Shown here: one piece after another, positions 1 through 11,832 of the stretch
Position numbering within the stretch: the first letter of the stretch is position 1
Layout: each line of letters begins with the position of its first letter
Source: Phascolomyces articulosus
Taxonomy: Eukaryota; Mucoromycota; Mucoromycetes; Mucorales; Lichtheimiaceae
Length of the DNA stretch: 64,000 nt
Assembly: GCA_025677815.1 (NCBI GenBank)
Contig: JAIXMP010000004.1
Coordinates: forward strand, 992,001-1,056,000
Direction: 5' to 3'
Notes under the pieces: model-generated
Seen by the model: the letters and a program-made list of their open reading frames with translations, nothing else
Databases searched by the model: none
What the model was told of the DNA's origin: nothing
Position numbers and translations under genes: made by a program

Positions 1-98
1 GCATCTTTTTCAGAATAAGTCAAAAACATTCCCCGCTTCACCATTTTTTTTTTTTGAATTTTCTTCCCAACCTATAAAAATTCACTTTTAAGGAAACC

Positions 99-1640
99 AT
101 GATATCAAAAACTAAACACGTCCATATCTTATTTCATGTTCCAGAAGGTGCGACTCCTTGTTTCTCAATAGCAACGAAAAAGAGAAAAAAAAATAACACG
201 ATCAATTCTGATTAAACGTTCCATTACTCGTTTCAGGTTTAGAATGTATAGCTAAGAATGAAATCATTACGAAACTGACGAGCAAGTTGTCACCCCAAGA
301 AGAACAACAATCGAAGATCGTGGCTGATCCGAATACTGGACGTGTCCATTTAATTTGTCAACAAACAAAATTATCGACTTTAATTACCATGATAAAACAA
401 GTTCATTTACTCAGTGTTCGAGACGCCATAGTGATCGCGTCTTCTATCGAGTTTCCAAACCAAGAATTTGGTGATAAAGAAAAGACCTGTCAATTTATTT
501 CAGAAACAGCAAGCAAAACCGATTTTGATCCTGTCCTTACGGCCCTGGACTACTCTTCCAATGATACAGAAAAGCCAACGACCTTTCGAGGTACCTTTTA
601 TAAAGAAGAATTAAAACATGGTGTCAAATCACCTGAATTGGCAAGTTGGATCGGTCATGCCTTTGGTCAGAAATACCCAGATTATAAAGTCAAATTAGAA
701 GGGTATGATTATGAAATTGTGGGTGTATGGACACGTATCACGGATCCTGCTTTATGGGATGTGAGTATGGATAAACAAGGAGGAGAAATCTTGTTGTTGA
801 TGGGGGTGACCTTGAAAACAAAGGATACGAAATATCGAAATCGTCAGTTTTTTGGTAAAACAAGTTTAAATCCTTGTATTGCTTATTGTTTGGCTCAAGT
901 AGCTAATCCAAGTCCAGGTCAAGTGGTATTGGATATGTGTTGTGGCACAGGAACCATTCCTATTGAAGGCGCCTCTTGTTTTCCAAATGTATTTTGGATT
1001 GGAAGTGAAGGTATTGATATTTTTTTTCTGCCATAGATGTTTTTTTTTTGTTTTAGTAATACTCATATATATTTTTACTATATAGTTCACGAAACAACAT
1101 TATGTGAAAAAGCCAAAGGAAATGTACAATATGCTGGTGTTCATAATGTAGAACTTATGCTTGGCGATGGCCGAAGCTTATGCTTCCGTGATGGTAGTGT
1201 GGATGTCGTATTAACAGGTAAATATATATATACAACAGAAATATCAGGTCATGAAAGAATATTTTGCTAAAAAGAAGAGAATTCGTGCGATAACTTGTAG
1301 ATTGGCCTTGGGGAATAAGAGAAGGATCTTTTTCAACAGTTCAAAAGGTAAAAAAAATCTGTTATTTTATCATAATAAGGAAAACACACGGACAGACTTC
1401 TCATAATTTGAATGGTAACTAACTTGATCATAATGATAGCTTTACCCAAAATTCATGAAACAAATTGGAAGAGTCTTAAGATCCAAAGGAAAAGCATATA
1501 TTGTAACACAAGGACATAAACTATTCAATCGAGTATTGGGTTACCCATGGTGTAAAGCAATGTGGAATGTCGATGAAATAAAACCCATAGCTATTGGTGG
1601 TCATAAAGTTTCGTTGTATATACTTAGTAAAAAGGTATAA
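99..1640 (+). CDS. THUMPD3: THUMPD3-like tRNA guanine-N2 methyltransferase, 5 exons
   Basis: Exons 99-147, 237-1010, 1086-1217, 1301-1347 and 1440-1640 join in phase to give 400 aa. The ATG at 99 is chosen because exon 1 supplies the N-terminal motif FHVPEGLECIAKNEI, whose glycine codon is split by intron 1; this is the typical start of THUMP-methyltransferase proteins. A THUMP-like region fills roughly residues 60-200. It is followed by a Rossmann methyltransferase with the SAM-binding motif VLDMCCGTGTIPIEGA near residue 247 and the catalytic-loop motif T-D-W-P-W at about 318-322. The C-terminal blocks LYPKF, TQGHKLFNRVL and GGHKVSLYIL match human THUMPD3. Family knowledge: with TRMT112 it makes m2G at position 6/7 of tRNAs in the cytosol. 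At 400 aa it is shorter than human THUMPD3 (about 507 aa). Oddity: the usual D-x-P-F/Y is D-W-P-W here. Confidence 0.88.
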
Positions 1641-1850
1641 AATTCCATCTATCACTACCACCACTAGTAGTACTCTCCATCCTCATATTCTTTTTGTACA
1701 TATTTCAATATATTTCAAAATTTCTCAATGTAACAATAGTAATAATAAATCATATAAAAAAATAATAAATAGACTAGTTATTTCATTTGGGTAAAAGAAA
1801 AAAAGAAAAGGTTATTTTCTTATACATTGGGTAAGAACAAGATGAAGAAT

Positions 1851-2861
1851 TTATGCTTCATGAAGTTCAATAGTCCATTGTTGGTTATCATTATCATTTT
1901 CCTTGCGCTTATACAAAAGAACCTGGGTACCTTCAGAAGATTCACCACCCTAATATATATATAATAAAAATGAGCAAAATAAACAAATAACTAAATAAAT
2001 GCATGAAACAAAAACAAAAAAAACTTTACCTTGATATCAAGAACAAGACGAGGATCAGCACGTGCATAAATGAAACCATCACGAAGACCAAAGCGTTGAT
2101 TACCAGTCCTATAAAATAGTATTATTACCATAAATCCATGTCAGTCCGAATGGAATACTAATAATTTTATTATTGAACAGCGCCACTTTGTAACCTTGTT
2201 TGGTGTTTTTGTATTACATTGTCAATTTACGACCATATTGAACGATATCCTTGTCGGCTTTCAAGTCACCTAATTTAAGAGTCGAGAATATTGTTATTTT
2301 TTTTTAGCCAAGACAAGTTGAAAAATGACCCTTTTTCTTATATTCTTCTACTTCTTTAGATGATCATGCTACTATTCCTCCCACTCTTTCTTCTTCTTTC
2401 AAGTCTTTACCTCCAGAAACATCCAACACTATATAATTTAAAAAAAAATAAGTTAGAAAAAACGGACGAGAATAAAGATATATATACAACCCATAAACTT
2501 ACCCAAACCAGACTTCTTGTTAGTAAGGAAACCATCATCATAACGCCACAATTGGTTATCGTTATCCTCAGCATCATGATCTTTCTATTAAATATATTCC
2601 ACCATAAAATATAAATAAACATCATCTTTTTCCTTCTATCTCGTTTCGTGTTTGTTAATTTACCTGAGAATAGACGATCAAGTTGGCACCGGGCTATATA
2701 AATATGACGCGTTAGAAAAAAGAAATATTATAATATTCGAAAAGAAGAACAAGTTAAAATAATAAAAACCTTACATCAGTCTTTCCATCATCAATATCAA
2801 GAACAAGATTACTTGTTTGAGACTTGATATAAAAATAACCTTCAACAGGGAAACCAGGCAT
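1851..2861 (-). CDS. small ricin-B-like beta-trefoil protein, 6 exons
   Basis: Exons, read on the minus strand: 2861-2775, 2693-2664, 2584-2503, 2269-2218, 2108-2030 and 1949-1851, giving 142 aa. The protein begins MPGFPVEGYFYIKSQ and ends LHEA. Three repeats carry the trefoil signature: LVLDID...NQLWRY, NQRFGLRDGFIYARAD, and LVLDIKGGE...NQQWTI. The Q-x-W (or Q-x-F) triplets and LD(I/V) motifs are those of ricin-B lectin folds. There is no signal peptide, so it is probably cytosolic. It has no attached enzyme domain, so it is a lectin-like binding module and not a toxin. The ligand cannot be predicted. It is convergent with the upstream methyltransferase gene, with about 210 bp between the two stops. 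Confidence 0.85.
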
Positions 2862-5786
2862 GTTTGTATGTATAAGTATTATTATGTGAGAAGTAGAAGA
2901 AAAAGAAGAGAAAAAAAAAGGGGCGAAAAAAAAAAGAGCTTCTAGTCGTTATTTGTTGTATTTATGCCAGACACTTCTCAACATGATGATATGATAAACT
3001 CAAAAGGTTACACAGCAGATTTACAGTAACAAAATGCAAGTAAAAAAGAAAAGAGTGTTGTTATACAACACGAAATTTCGCATTTTCTTCCCAGCTCCTT
3101 TTCTTCCCACTCTGCGCACCTTCTCATCTCTTTTTTCTCTTCTTTTTAGTCTTGGCTGCTTTTTCTTTTTTTCTTTCTTTCTATTATGTGCAACCCGCAC
3201 GGTCCGAACTATGCACTGGAAATAACTCACTCATTCTCACCTTATTTACACATTTATATGGTATCTAATGGGTAATTGAATGAAGAACGAGTAGCTGTCG
3301 TTCTTTCTTGGACATACCAATGAAAGCAAGATTGTATTTTTTTGTTTTTATTATAAAAAGGTATTTCTTTTTTTTTTATTGTTTCAGGATTTACTGTGAG
3401 TGAATTGTTACACTTGTTTATGTGTTTATTAATTACCACAGAATGGATCACTTCTTTAGAAACGCCATTGAAGAACGAGTTTCTTTCAATTCCTCATTGT
3501 TATGAATCAAATCGAATGGTGTATGAGTTTTTCTGTCTTTCTTTTTTTTTTTTGCTCCTCTTCACTGTATGCAAGACACTCCTTTCTTTTCTTTTATACA
3601 AACAATACCCAAAAAAAAAAGAAATCGGACGCGTTTTTCTTTCTATCCTTTCTCTCTCATACTCAACAAAACACTTATTCAACAACTATAGCAACTATCC
3701 ACTACGTTCTATATATATGACAGATATAGAAACAGAATGGAATGCATTATCCAATTGAAACATAGAATTACATATAGACAGCAAAAAACAACAATAGCAA
3801 CAAATTTTCAACGCGTCACTGATAATCACAAAAGGAAAAAAAAAAAGATGATTCACAAGTTACTCGGCAACACACGACAAATGCAAAAACTTATTTATAC
3901 AAATCAATCCATTTACTATTGTTTACTAAGAACCAAGGCATACAAAAAAAAAATAGGTGGATGCTGAAGAAGGGAAGGTTTTTTTTTTTAATTTTGCTTT
4001 GATGGTAGGTTACCTACTTATGGGAATCAAAGGAGGATTCCGAATACTTGGATAGACCAGAGATGGTCATTCATCCATTGTGGGTGATATGCGTCGTGGG
4101 CGCGTTCCCTTTCCGTCTTGCTCTCTCTCTCTCTCTCTTATTCGTTCTCTTTGCGTTTTTTTCTGGAGGAAAGAACCATGGAAAGGTGAAATTTCGATCC
4201 TATGGAGAAAATTGGATCAATTTGTAAGTTTTTGTGGATGAAGGAGAAAAGGAATTGGATGAATATAACAGATCCACTAAAAAGATGATGGTTTTCATTT
4301 ATAAATAGTGATCACCTTATAGATATATATATATATATTTATTGATAAAGAAATATCGAAATGTGAATATCGAAACGAAATTATCCTGCAGTATATGACA
4401 AAAGCAAAATAACGCCGACTACTTTTTTCCCGGTTTTATCCATTCATATTATTTTAAAAAGAAAACAATCAATTATGCCCCACATCCATCCATCCATATC
4501 ATCACCCAAGATGACAAAGTCAAGGAATTCCAAAAGAACGTCATCTTTTGGTTATCGACGTATATTACCCACATAATATGAAGGACCTGTGCGGGCGCGC
4601 GCGCAGTATACGACAAAAGCATCCGCGCGGGGCCCTCTTCTCGTGGTAATTTTCTTTTAGCAACTTATTTTTTTTTCCAATCCAATTTTTGTTTTTTTTC
4701 TTTATTATTCTTATAAACTATATACATCATCTATTTCTTTATACTACAAATTATCTAGCAAAAGGCTTTTTTCTAAAATATATATATATATATAAGAGAA
4801 AAACTGACTCTAGTTTTTTATTATTGCAAATCAATTTTTGTCTTTAGGGAAGAAATATCTTCCAACGAAGATTCAAGGGAAAATAAGGGCTCTTTGAACC
4901 TTAAAAAGGTGATAATTCCCGGTCCCCCCTCTCTTCCTCCTTCTCCTCTCTTTCTCTCGCGCACACACACACACGCGTTCACACATCCTTCTCATCTTCT
5001 ACTTCGCTTTTCTTTAAAATTAAAAAAAAAAAACAAAAAAAAACTTGCATAAACATCTTTTTTTTTAAAAAAAAATAAGAATTTGGATTTAAAACGACAC
5101 ATATCTACGGAGCAGAACGGATGATAGAAAGGAAAGAATCTATTTATAAAGAAAGAAAAGAAAGAAAAGAATGAGAATTGAGAACTTGAATTTTTCTATA
5201 TATAAACCCTTTTATATAATTTCAAATTTCTGCATAAATGATAGATCTGACCAACATCACACGAGATAAGCTGATAAGAAAAAAAAATAATGCAAATTGG
5301 ATTATAGTAGAAATATATAAAATACGTCAAAAAGAAAAAAAAAAAAAAAAAAACTAAATTTCCTTTTATATAAAATTATCTATCATCCATCTTCCGTTAC
5401 AAAAAAAAATATACTCTTGGATTCACTTCCCTACTTCTTCCCCGCTGCCTAAGTATATCTTATAATTTATCACGTCCCATCTTTTTTTTATATAACTTCC
5501 TCACTCACATGTCATAATAATAAAGTCATCATAATAATTGATAATTGTAAGAGAAAAAAATAACAATAAATCACATCTTTAATATATATATGTATGTTAT
5601 ATAATAAGGAATAAATAAAGAGAGGGAGAAAAAAAATGGAATGTTATACACAAAATAATACTATAATCAATAATATGCTAAGAGGGTTGTTTCTTATTTA
5701 TTCTTTTTTGGAGGTGCAAATTTTGTTGTTGTTTTTTTTGTGGATGATGGTTGTTTGTATGATGGAGAGGATGAAATATTAAAAAT
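2862..5786. other. intergenic region, no supported gene
   Basis: About 2.9 kb between the start of the beta-trefoil gene and the stop of the GDH gene. Open frames here are short and low in complexity. Visible structure: a 13-nt palindrome GTAGGTTACCTAC at 4005-4017, a CT microsatellite at about 4120-4138, a hairpin with an 8-bp perfect stem at 4530-4551, a short GC-alternating run at about 4591-4604, two copies of a 19-nt direct repeat (listed separately), and long A and T tracts. The proximal part above 2861 must contain the promoter of the beta-trefoil gene. Confidence 0.6.
4388..4621. repeat. 19-nt direct repeat pair
   Basis: The 19-mer GCAGTATAYGACAAAAGCA occurs at 4388-4406 and again at 4603-4621, with a single T/C difference and 215 bp from start to start. 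The segment between the copies holds the hairpin at 4530-4551. Function unknown. Confidence 0.55.
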
Positions 5787-8237
5787 TTAGTTCATGAAGA
5801 TCATACCGGAACCTTCATAGACAGCACCAATCTTTTGGATGGCGTTGATGTAGGCAGCAGTACGGTAGTCGACCTTCTTGAGGTTGGCAGTTTGACGAGT
5901 TTCTAAAAAGTAAAAAAAAAATTGTATGAGTTTATCATGAAACACACTACTATTGATTTTTCCCTTCCCTTATTGTTTCCATTTTCATGATAATATAATA
6001 TATACCTTCACAAGAGCTGATCATGGTATCTTCTAAACCAGAGTAGATCAAATCAGCTTCTTCAGCACCGTGGACAATTTGCTTGCGCTCAGCTTCGGTC
6101 AAGGTACGGCCAGCGTTTTCTTCGACAACGTTCAAGAGCTTAGTACGGACAGATTCATCCCACTTCTTGTTCATACGACCGAAACGGACGTGAGACAAGT
6201 TCTTGAGCCATTCAAAGTAGGAGACAGTGACACCACCAGCGTTCAACAATAAATCGGGAACAACGACAACACCACGCTTTTCCAAGGCAGCATGAGCGGC
6301 TGGGGTGACGGGACCGTTGGCAGCTTCACCAACAATCTTGGCCTTGATCTTATCAACGTTGCGAAGACCGATTTGACGTTCCAAAGCAGCGGGGATAAGG
6401 ATATCACATTCACGTTCAAGGATTTGAACGGATTCTTCCAAGATTTCAGCCTTGTCAGAATAGCCCTTGAAGGTACCGTTTTCGCGATGATGGTTGAACA
6501 AAGCTTCAACATCCAAACCTTCGGGATCGTAGATACCACAATCACGTTCACCAACACCAATAACCTTGGCACTAATTAGATATTATATAATATTAAATAT
6601 GGTTTCAAAGATGGAAGAATAAGGAAATTTTTCTTTTTTAGTATAACTGCGCTACGCGTCAAACCGAAATGGAAGAAACTTATAGAAGCATCATCACCCG
6701 CTCATCACTCATCTCTTATTGCCTTTTATGTTATCCTATCGATCTTCATCTCCTCCCTTTTCAAATGATAATCATAATATTTACCCGTTGGATTCAAAGA
6801 ACTTGGCAGCATAGTAACCGACGTTACCAAAACCTTGAATAACAACAGTGGCATCCTTCATCTTGCCACTCAAACCAGTTGACTTTTGAACTTCGGGGTA
6901 TGTAAGGAATTCACGAATACCCTATTATAATATATATCATTTTAAGTGTTATTTTTAAAGTTTTCTATTCACAATAAGCAATGAACAAGATATATGAAAA
7001 AAAAGAGAAAAACTTACGTAGTAGACACCGAGACCAGTAGCTTCAGTACGGCCACGGACACCACCTTGTTCCAAAGGCTTACCAGTGACACAACCTTGGG
7101 AGTTGACATCACTGAGGTTGAATTGACGGTAAGTATCCATGATCCATGACATTTCACGTGGACCAGTACCGACATCAGGGGCAGGAACATCGACACCAGG
7201 GCCAATGAACTTCTTTTGGCACAATTCCATAGTGTAACGACGAGTAATACGTTCCAATTGATCAACGGTATAACGCTTGGGGTCAATCTTGATACCACCC
7301 TTGGCACCACCGACTATTTTTCATTTTTTTTAAAAAGAAATAATAATCAATGATTAGAATCAAGGGGAGGATAATATATATGCTCCTTAAATATACATAG
7401 ATTAAAAAATAAATGATTTTTACTTACAAGGAACATCAACGACAGCACACTTGAAGGTCATCAAAGAAGCCAAAGCTAAATTATTATTATTTAATAATTG
7501 TGTTATTTTATCAGTTTCATTCAATTCATCCTATCCAATGATAATATATCATAATCCCATTATTCCTCTCTTTTATGATGTTTACCTTCGACTTCTTGCA
7601 AATCAACTTCTTCGGAATAACGGATACCACCCTTAACAGGCAAACGATGGCGAGAGTGTTGAGCACGGTAACCTATTAAAAAAAGTAATTTTTTTTTAAT
7701 TATAATGAATAATTTACCGCTCCCTTCTTTCTTTTTACTGACATCATCATGCATCACGATTAGATAAAAAAAATATATGTATACACACCTTCAATGACTT
7801 CAGTTTCACCGTTATCCAATTCAATGGGGAAAGTGACACGGATCATGCTGTCAACAGCACGAATGTGACCAAGAGTACCCTTGGAGACGTTGCTAAGTTG
7901 AGCAGCGTTGTCAAAGTAAGCTTCAACGGATTTCAAAAAGGTGGGTTCATGGGGTTCGCATGCGTTTTGAGTAGCAGCTATATTCATAAAAGTTATGTGT
8001 GTGTGAGAGTTTGTTGAAACCAATGATGTGTTTTTGTTTTTTTTTGTTTTGCTTTTTTTTTTCTTACCGGTTGTCATGTAACGGGGAAGGAGAGAGGATT
8101 GTCTCAAGCTAGCACGAGCGACGTGTCTAAAAAATATGAATTGGTATAAAATGAGTATATTTATATATCTATTGAAATATAACAAATCATTAAGATATAT
8201 ACCTAGTGGCAGGAAGGATAGCAGGCAAACGAAACAT
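5787..8237 (-). CDS. GLUD1: animal-type mitochondrial glutamate dehydrogenase, 9 exons
   Basis: Exons (minus): 8237-8203, 8126-8068, 7977-7789, 7672-7586, 7475-7428, 7313-7018, 6921-6785, 6571-6006 and 5902-5787, in phase, 510 aa. Reaction: glutamate + NAD(P)+ to 2-oxoglutarate + NH4+ + NAD(P)H, in the mitochondrial matrix. The Arg/Ser-rich first ~31 residues ([12 protein letters not shown]...) form a presequence. The catalytic region shows PVKGGIRYS (Lys108), VPFGGAKGG (Lys144) and [14 protein letters not shown]. The dinucleotide fold has GFGNVG at 268-273. Then come [16 protein letters not shown] and a C-terminus ending GSGMIFMN. Length and order match animal GLUD1, not the ~450-aa NADP-GDH or the ~1000-aa NAD-GDH of yeasts. 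The segment between the YFEWLKN helix and the final helices, which carries the antenna in animals, is about ten residues shorter than in mammals. Start chosen at 8237 because only this ATG gives a presequence. Confidence 0.95.
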
Positions 8238-11201
8238 TGTTTAATGAAAATATGAAGAGAAGGGTGGAAAAAAAAAAAGAAGTGAAAAAGTTGGAAAGAA
8301 ACGAAAAAAAAAGGACGAAACAAATGAAAAAAGCGGCAAATTTATATTTTTCTTGTTTTCCCCCAATCCCTTAAACAGCCCTTTCCCTGTCCTTTCGTAA
8401 TAAAACACGCATATATTTCACCTCCACACCACTCCACTTGTTTTTCGTAATCTCCCCTCCCCCCAAAAAAAATAGAGGAAGAACCGGATCTCAGCTATTT
8501 TAGCTAAAGTTGCCTAAAATTACCATTTTACTTATTTTACTTGGAAATACAAACAATATACTACTTTTACCCATCTTTTTTTTATCCACCTTCTTTTTTA
8601 TTCATCTTAATATATATATTAAACTATCTATTAATTACATCTATTTATTTATGTATCTATTCATGCATTTTATTTGAAATAATGAGATTGCATATATATA
8701 CATAATAAGTAGGATGAGAGAATTGGAACTGTGCATTTATATCATGCACCCACTTTGAATAAGTTGTTGGGCGCAAACCCGATGATCCCCAAGTTTCCCA
8801 CGATGTTGTGATTGAATTGAATAACAAATGTTTATTAACCTCACTTCACTCATGTCTCGTCATTGATTTAATGTATTCAATAACAAATGGAGCGCCATTT
8901 CATCGTTGTTACTTGTTTCATGATCCTTATTTTTTTTGGTTATTTTTGGAAATATATGATCAAACATGGAGTAAGAGTTTTATTTTTTCAATAACCGAGC
9001 AAATCCGCTATGACCACTATGATTGGCTATCATTTTAACAAGAATTATATGTTAATAAAGGGTTGTTGCGGAGGGTCAAATGAAAATAAAAAACGAAAAC
9101 AGGTATAAAATCCGAAGTGATGGTTAAAAGAACTTATAGAGTATAATTTTCACCGGAATCTTTCTCTCTCTCTCTCATTCTCATTCACTCACTCATTGAA
9201 ATATTTAAGACGGATTATAACGAATAAACTTAGTTATTAAAGCGCGCTTAATGATTCGTGTGACAATTTTTTTTGACACTTTTTCGTAATTCCGTTCTCT
9301 TCCTCCTCTCCTCCCCCCAATAAAAAGGGAATTTGAGTTGAATGGTGTTTTTTATGCATCTTATCTTACGACAACTTCCTTTCATTTATCGGAAATTGAT
9401 GGAATCGTATTCAATGATCTACATCATATTACATTCACATATATATGTGTGTGAGAAAATATATATTACAACGTATTATTATCATTGGTTATTACAACTA
9501 TCCTCTCCTCTACTTTCTTATTTATTTATGCGTGTACCCCATTGATATTATTATAAAGGAACCCTTATTACTTATTTTTTCATTGTTGAACCAACATGAC
9601 GTTATAGACAGAAAAAAAGAAGTGTTTCCCTTTTAGATAACTACCTTAAATGGGATTCTATATAATTCTATAAAAAAAAAGTTTATTATTATCTCTACAC
9701 TTCTTGAATCTAACATCTTGCTATTATTATTATAATTATTATTTGCAAAAAGAAATACAAATGCATGAGAAAATTAAAAAGTAATAATCAATGTTACATG
9801 AAAGAAAGATAGGATATAGTGGTGTGCCTGATAGATATTTGAAATATTCTTTATGGTATAGAGTAAATAAGGATAAAGATGTTATATGAAAGATATTAGA
9901 CCCATTGAAATACTATATGCAGAAAGTGAATGGATTCTGTATATAGCTCTTTCAATTACAGAGTGTACAACAGCAACAACAAAGTGCACGCGATAACGAT
10001 CATTTTCGGGTGGGACGGCAATGAAGCATAAAAAAAATAATGGGTTTTTTGATCGATTAAGAAATTATCCATCAATGATAATCCATGATAAGGAACGAAT
10101 GATCGATGATAATTCCTTCTTGATCCGACTTTTTTTTTTTTTGTGGCGGGATAAGATGAAACAAGATGTGGAGAGAGAGGTTTCAGTTCGTGTATAATAT
10201 ATACTACCATATATGTGACATGATATGTGGGGAAAACAGGGGGGGGTGAGAAATATACAGGCACAGATTTTGAAGGGTCAACCTTTTTTTTTACATAAAG
10301 CTAAGTGCAACCCATTATTATTATAAAGTTTTCTATCAAATTAATTTATTTCCTTGAAGATGGCTAATAAAAATAATTGTTATAATTTGTTATTTGAGAT
10401 AGAAAATCAACTCCATTGGTTAAACAAAAAAAAAAAGTTAAAAATAATAATGGTTTTTTTTTGAGTTACTACTGGATTGAGTTATATATTTTCGACAGGA
10501 TCAATGGGAAGTATAATAGCCAGACCAGTTCCGAGAAGTGGTACCCGTTTATGGTAATTGCCTTTAATAGATACCACACATGCCAACTCAAACAAAAATT
10601 GAGAGTAAATATATGGTAAACCAAGAAATACCCATTATTCTATTTTATTATATTTTATAGCAATAGGTCCATAACAAAAAAGTGACATGGCATGTGAAAT
10701 AAGATGGATATTATATAATGGCTTAGCCTATACAAATAATAATTAGATAGAAAATATACATTTACACAAGTCAAAATTATTTCTTTTTTCTCATTTTCTT
10801 TTTCTTTTACTTTTTTTTTATTATTTTTTCTTTTTTTTTATCGATTTTTAAATAAAATAACCAATAAATAAAAATATTCGCATTGAAATAAAATATTCAC
10901 ATTATTGAAATAAAATATTCACATTATTGAAATAAAATATTCACATTGAAAATAAAATATTTTTTTTTCTTTCTCAGTAATTGTTATGAGGTGATTTTTT
11001 TGTTGTTGTCTGTGTGTTCTCTCTCTCTCTCTTGCGCTGCATATATGTTATTTGCAAAAAAAAAAAAAAAAAAAAATGTGGACCCAGCTTGAAAATTATT
11101 GGAAATAGTCACGAACAAAAATTATTGTTGGTCAACCCTAGCTGATATCGTTCAGTCTCTTCTGTTAAACTCCCCTCTCATCTATCTAAATTAAACACAC
11201 A
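8238..11201. other. divergent intergenic region with microsatellites
   Basis: About 3 kb separating the divergently transcribed GDH (-) and COX6 (+) genes, so both promoters lie here. The open frames at about 8808-9038, 9342-9636 and 9956-10264 show no family signature, poor codon structure and no flanking exons. Visible repeats: CT runs near 9161-9177 and 11018-11032, a minisatellite at 10871-10969 and a poly-A tract at about 11057-11079. Confidence 0.6.
10871..10969. repeat. AT-rich minisatellite, ~22-bp unit
   Basis: Tandem copies of a unit close to GAAATAAAATATTCACATTATT. Two full 22-bp copies are flanked by shortened copies that lack the internal ATT. It lies about 230 bp upstream of the COX6 start codon. 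Confidence 0.8.
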
Positions 11202-11832
11202 ATGCTTCGTGCTGCTCTTACCGGTGTCGCTGTTCATGCAACTGCTGTTCGTGCTGTTGCTCCCATTGCTCGTTCGGCTGTTGTTGGTAATTTTACAACT
11301 TTTTTTAATTTTTAATTTTTAAAAAATGTCTCCATTCACCATGGAAAAGTTGTTATTGAATTCATTATAAACAACAATAATGACCATTGGGGAAAAAAGA
11401 TAGTCATGGATTAGAACATTCAACAATGAAAAAAAAAAAAAATTATACGCGAAATAATTATTAATAAAAAAAGGAAACATTATATATATATATATAATAG
11501 GCAAGCGTTTCTACTCTGCCGGTCATGAAGAAGAAAGTTTCGAATCGTTCACTGAACGTTATGTCAAGTTCTTTGACGGTGTCGATGATTTATTCGAACT
11601 CCAACGTGGCTTGAACAACGCTTTTGCTTATGATCTTGTGCCTGCCCCTTCGGTGATTGAGTCAGCATTGAGAGCTTCGCGTCGTGTCAATGATTTCGCT
11701 ACTTCTGTCCGTATCTTTGAAGGTATCAAGGAAAAGGTCGAAACTGAAAAGCAATATCAACAATATTTGGAAGAATTGGCACCTATCAAGGAAGAACTCG
11801 GTCTTTTGACCAAGGAAGAATTGAGCCTCTAA
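11202..11832 (+). CDS. COX6: cytochrome c oxidase subunit 6 (animal COX5A homologue), 2 exons
   Basis: Exon 1 is 11202-11286 and exon 2 is 11501-11832, giving 138 aa. The Ala/Arg-rich N-terminus (MLRAALTGVAVHATAVRAV...KRFYSAG) is a mitochondrial presequence. The mature part begins about EEESFESFTERYVKFFDG and contains LQRGLNNAFAYDLVPAPSV and ALRASRRVNDFATSVRIFEG, then the conserved end LGLLTKEELSL. These are the conserved blocks of COX5A/Cox6, a nuclear-encoded, matrix-facing structural subunit of complex IV. Length is normal for the family. Intron 1 interrupts the presequence, and the whole mature domain lies in exon 2. Confidence 0.95.

Noticed and set aside
3034..3967. Several overlapping 60-120-codon frames on both strands downstream of poly-T and poly-A tracts
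   Set aside because: Low-complexity translations (Phe/Leu/Ser or Lys runs), equal quality on both strands, no motif and no partner exons.
4591..4610. Short GC-alternating run as a possible Z-DNA or CpG regulatory site
   Set aside because: Only about 14 nt and isolated; nothing else supports a function.
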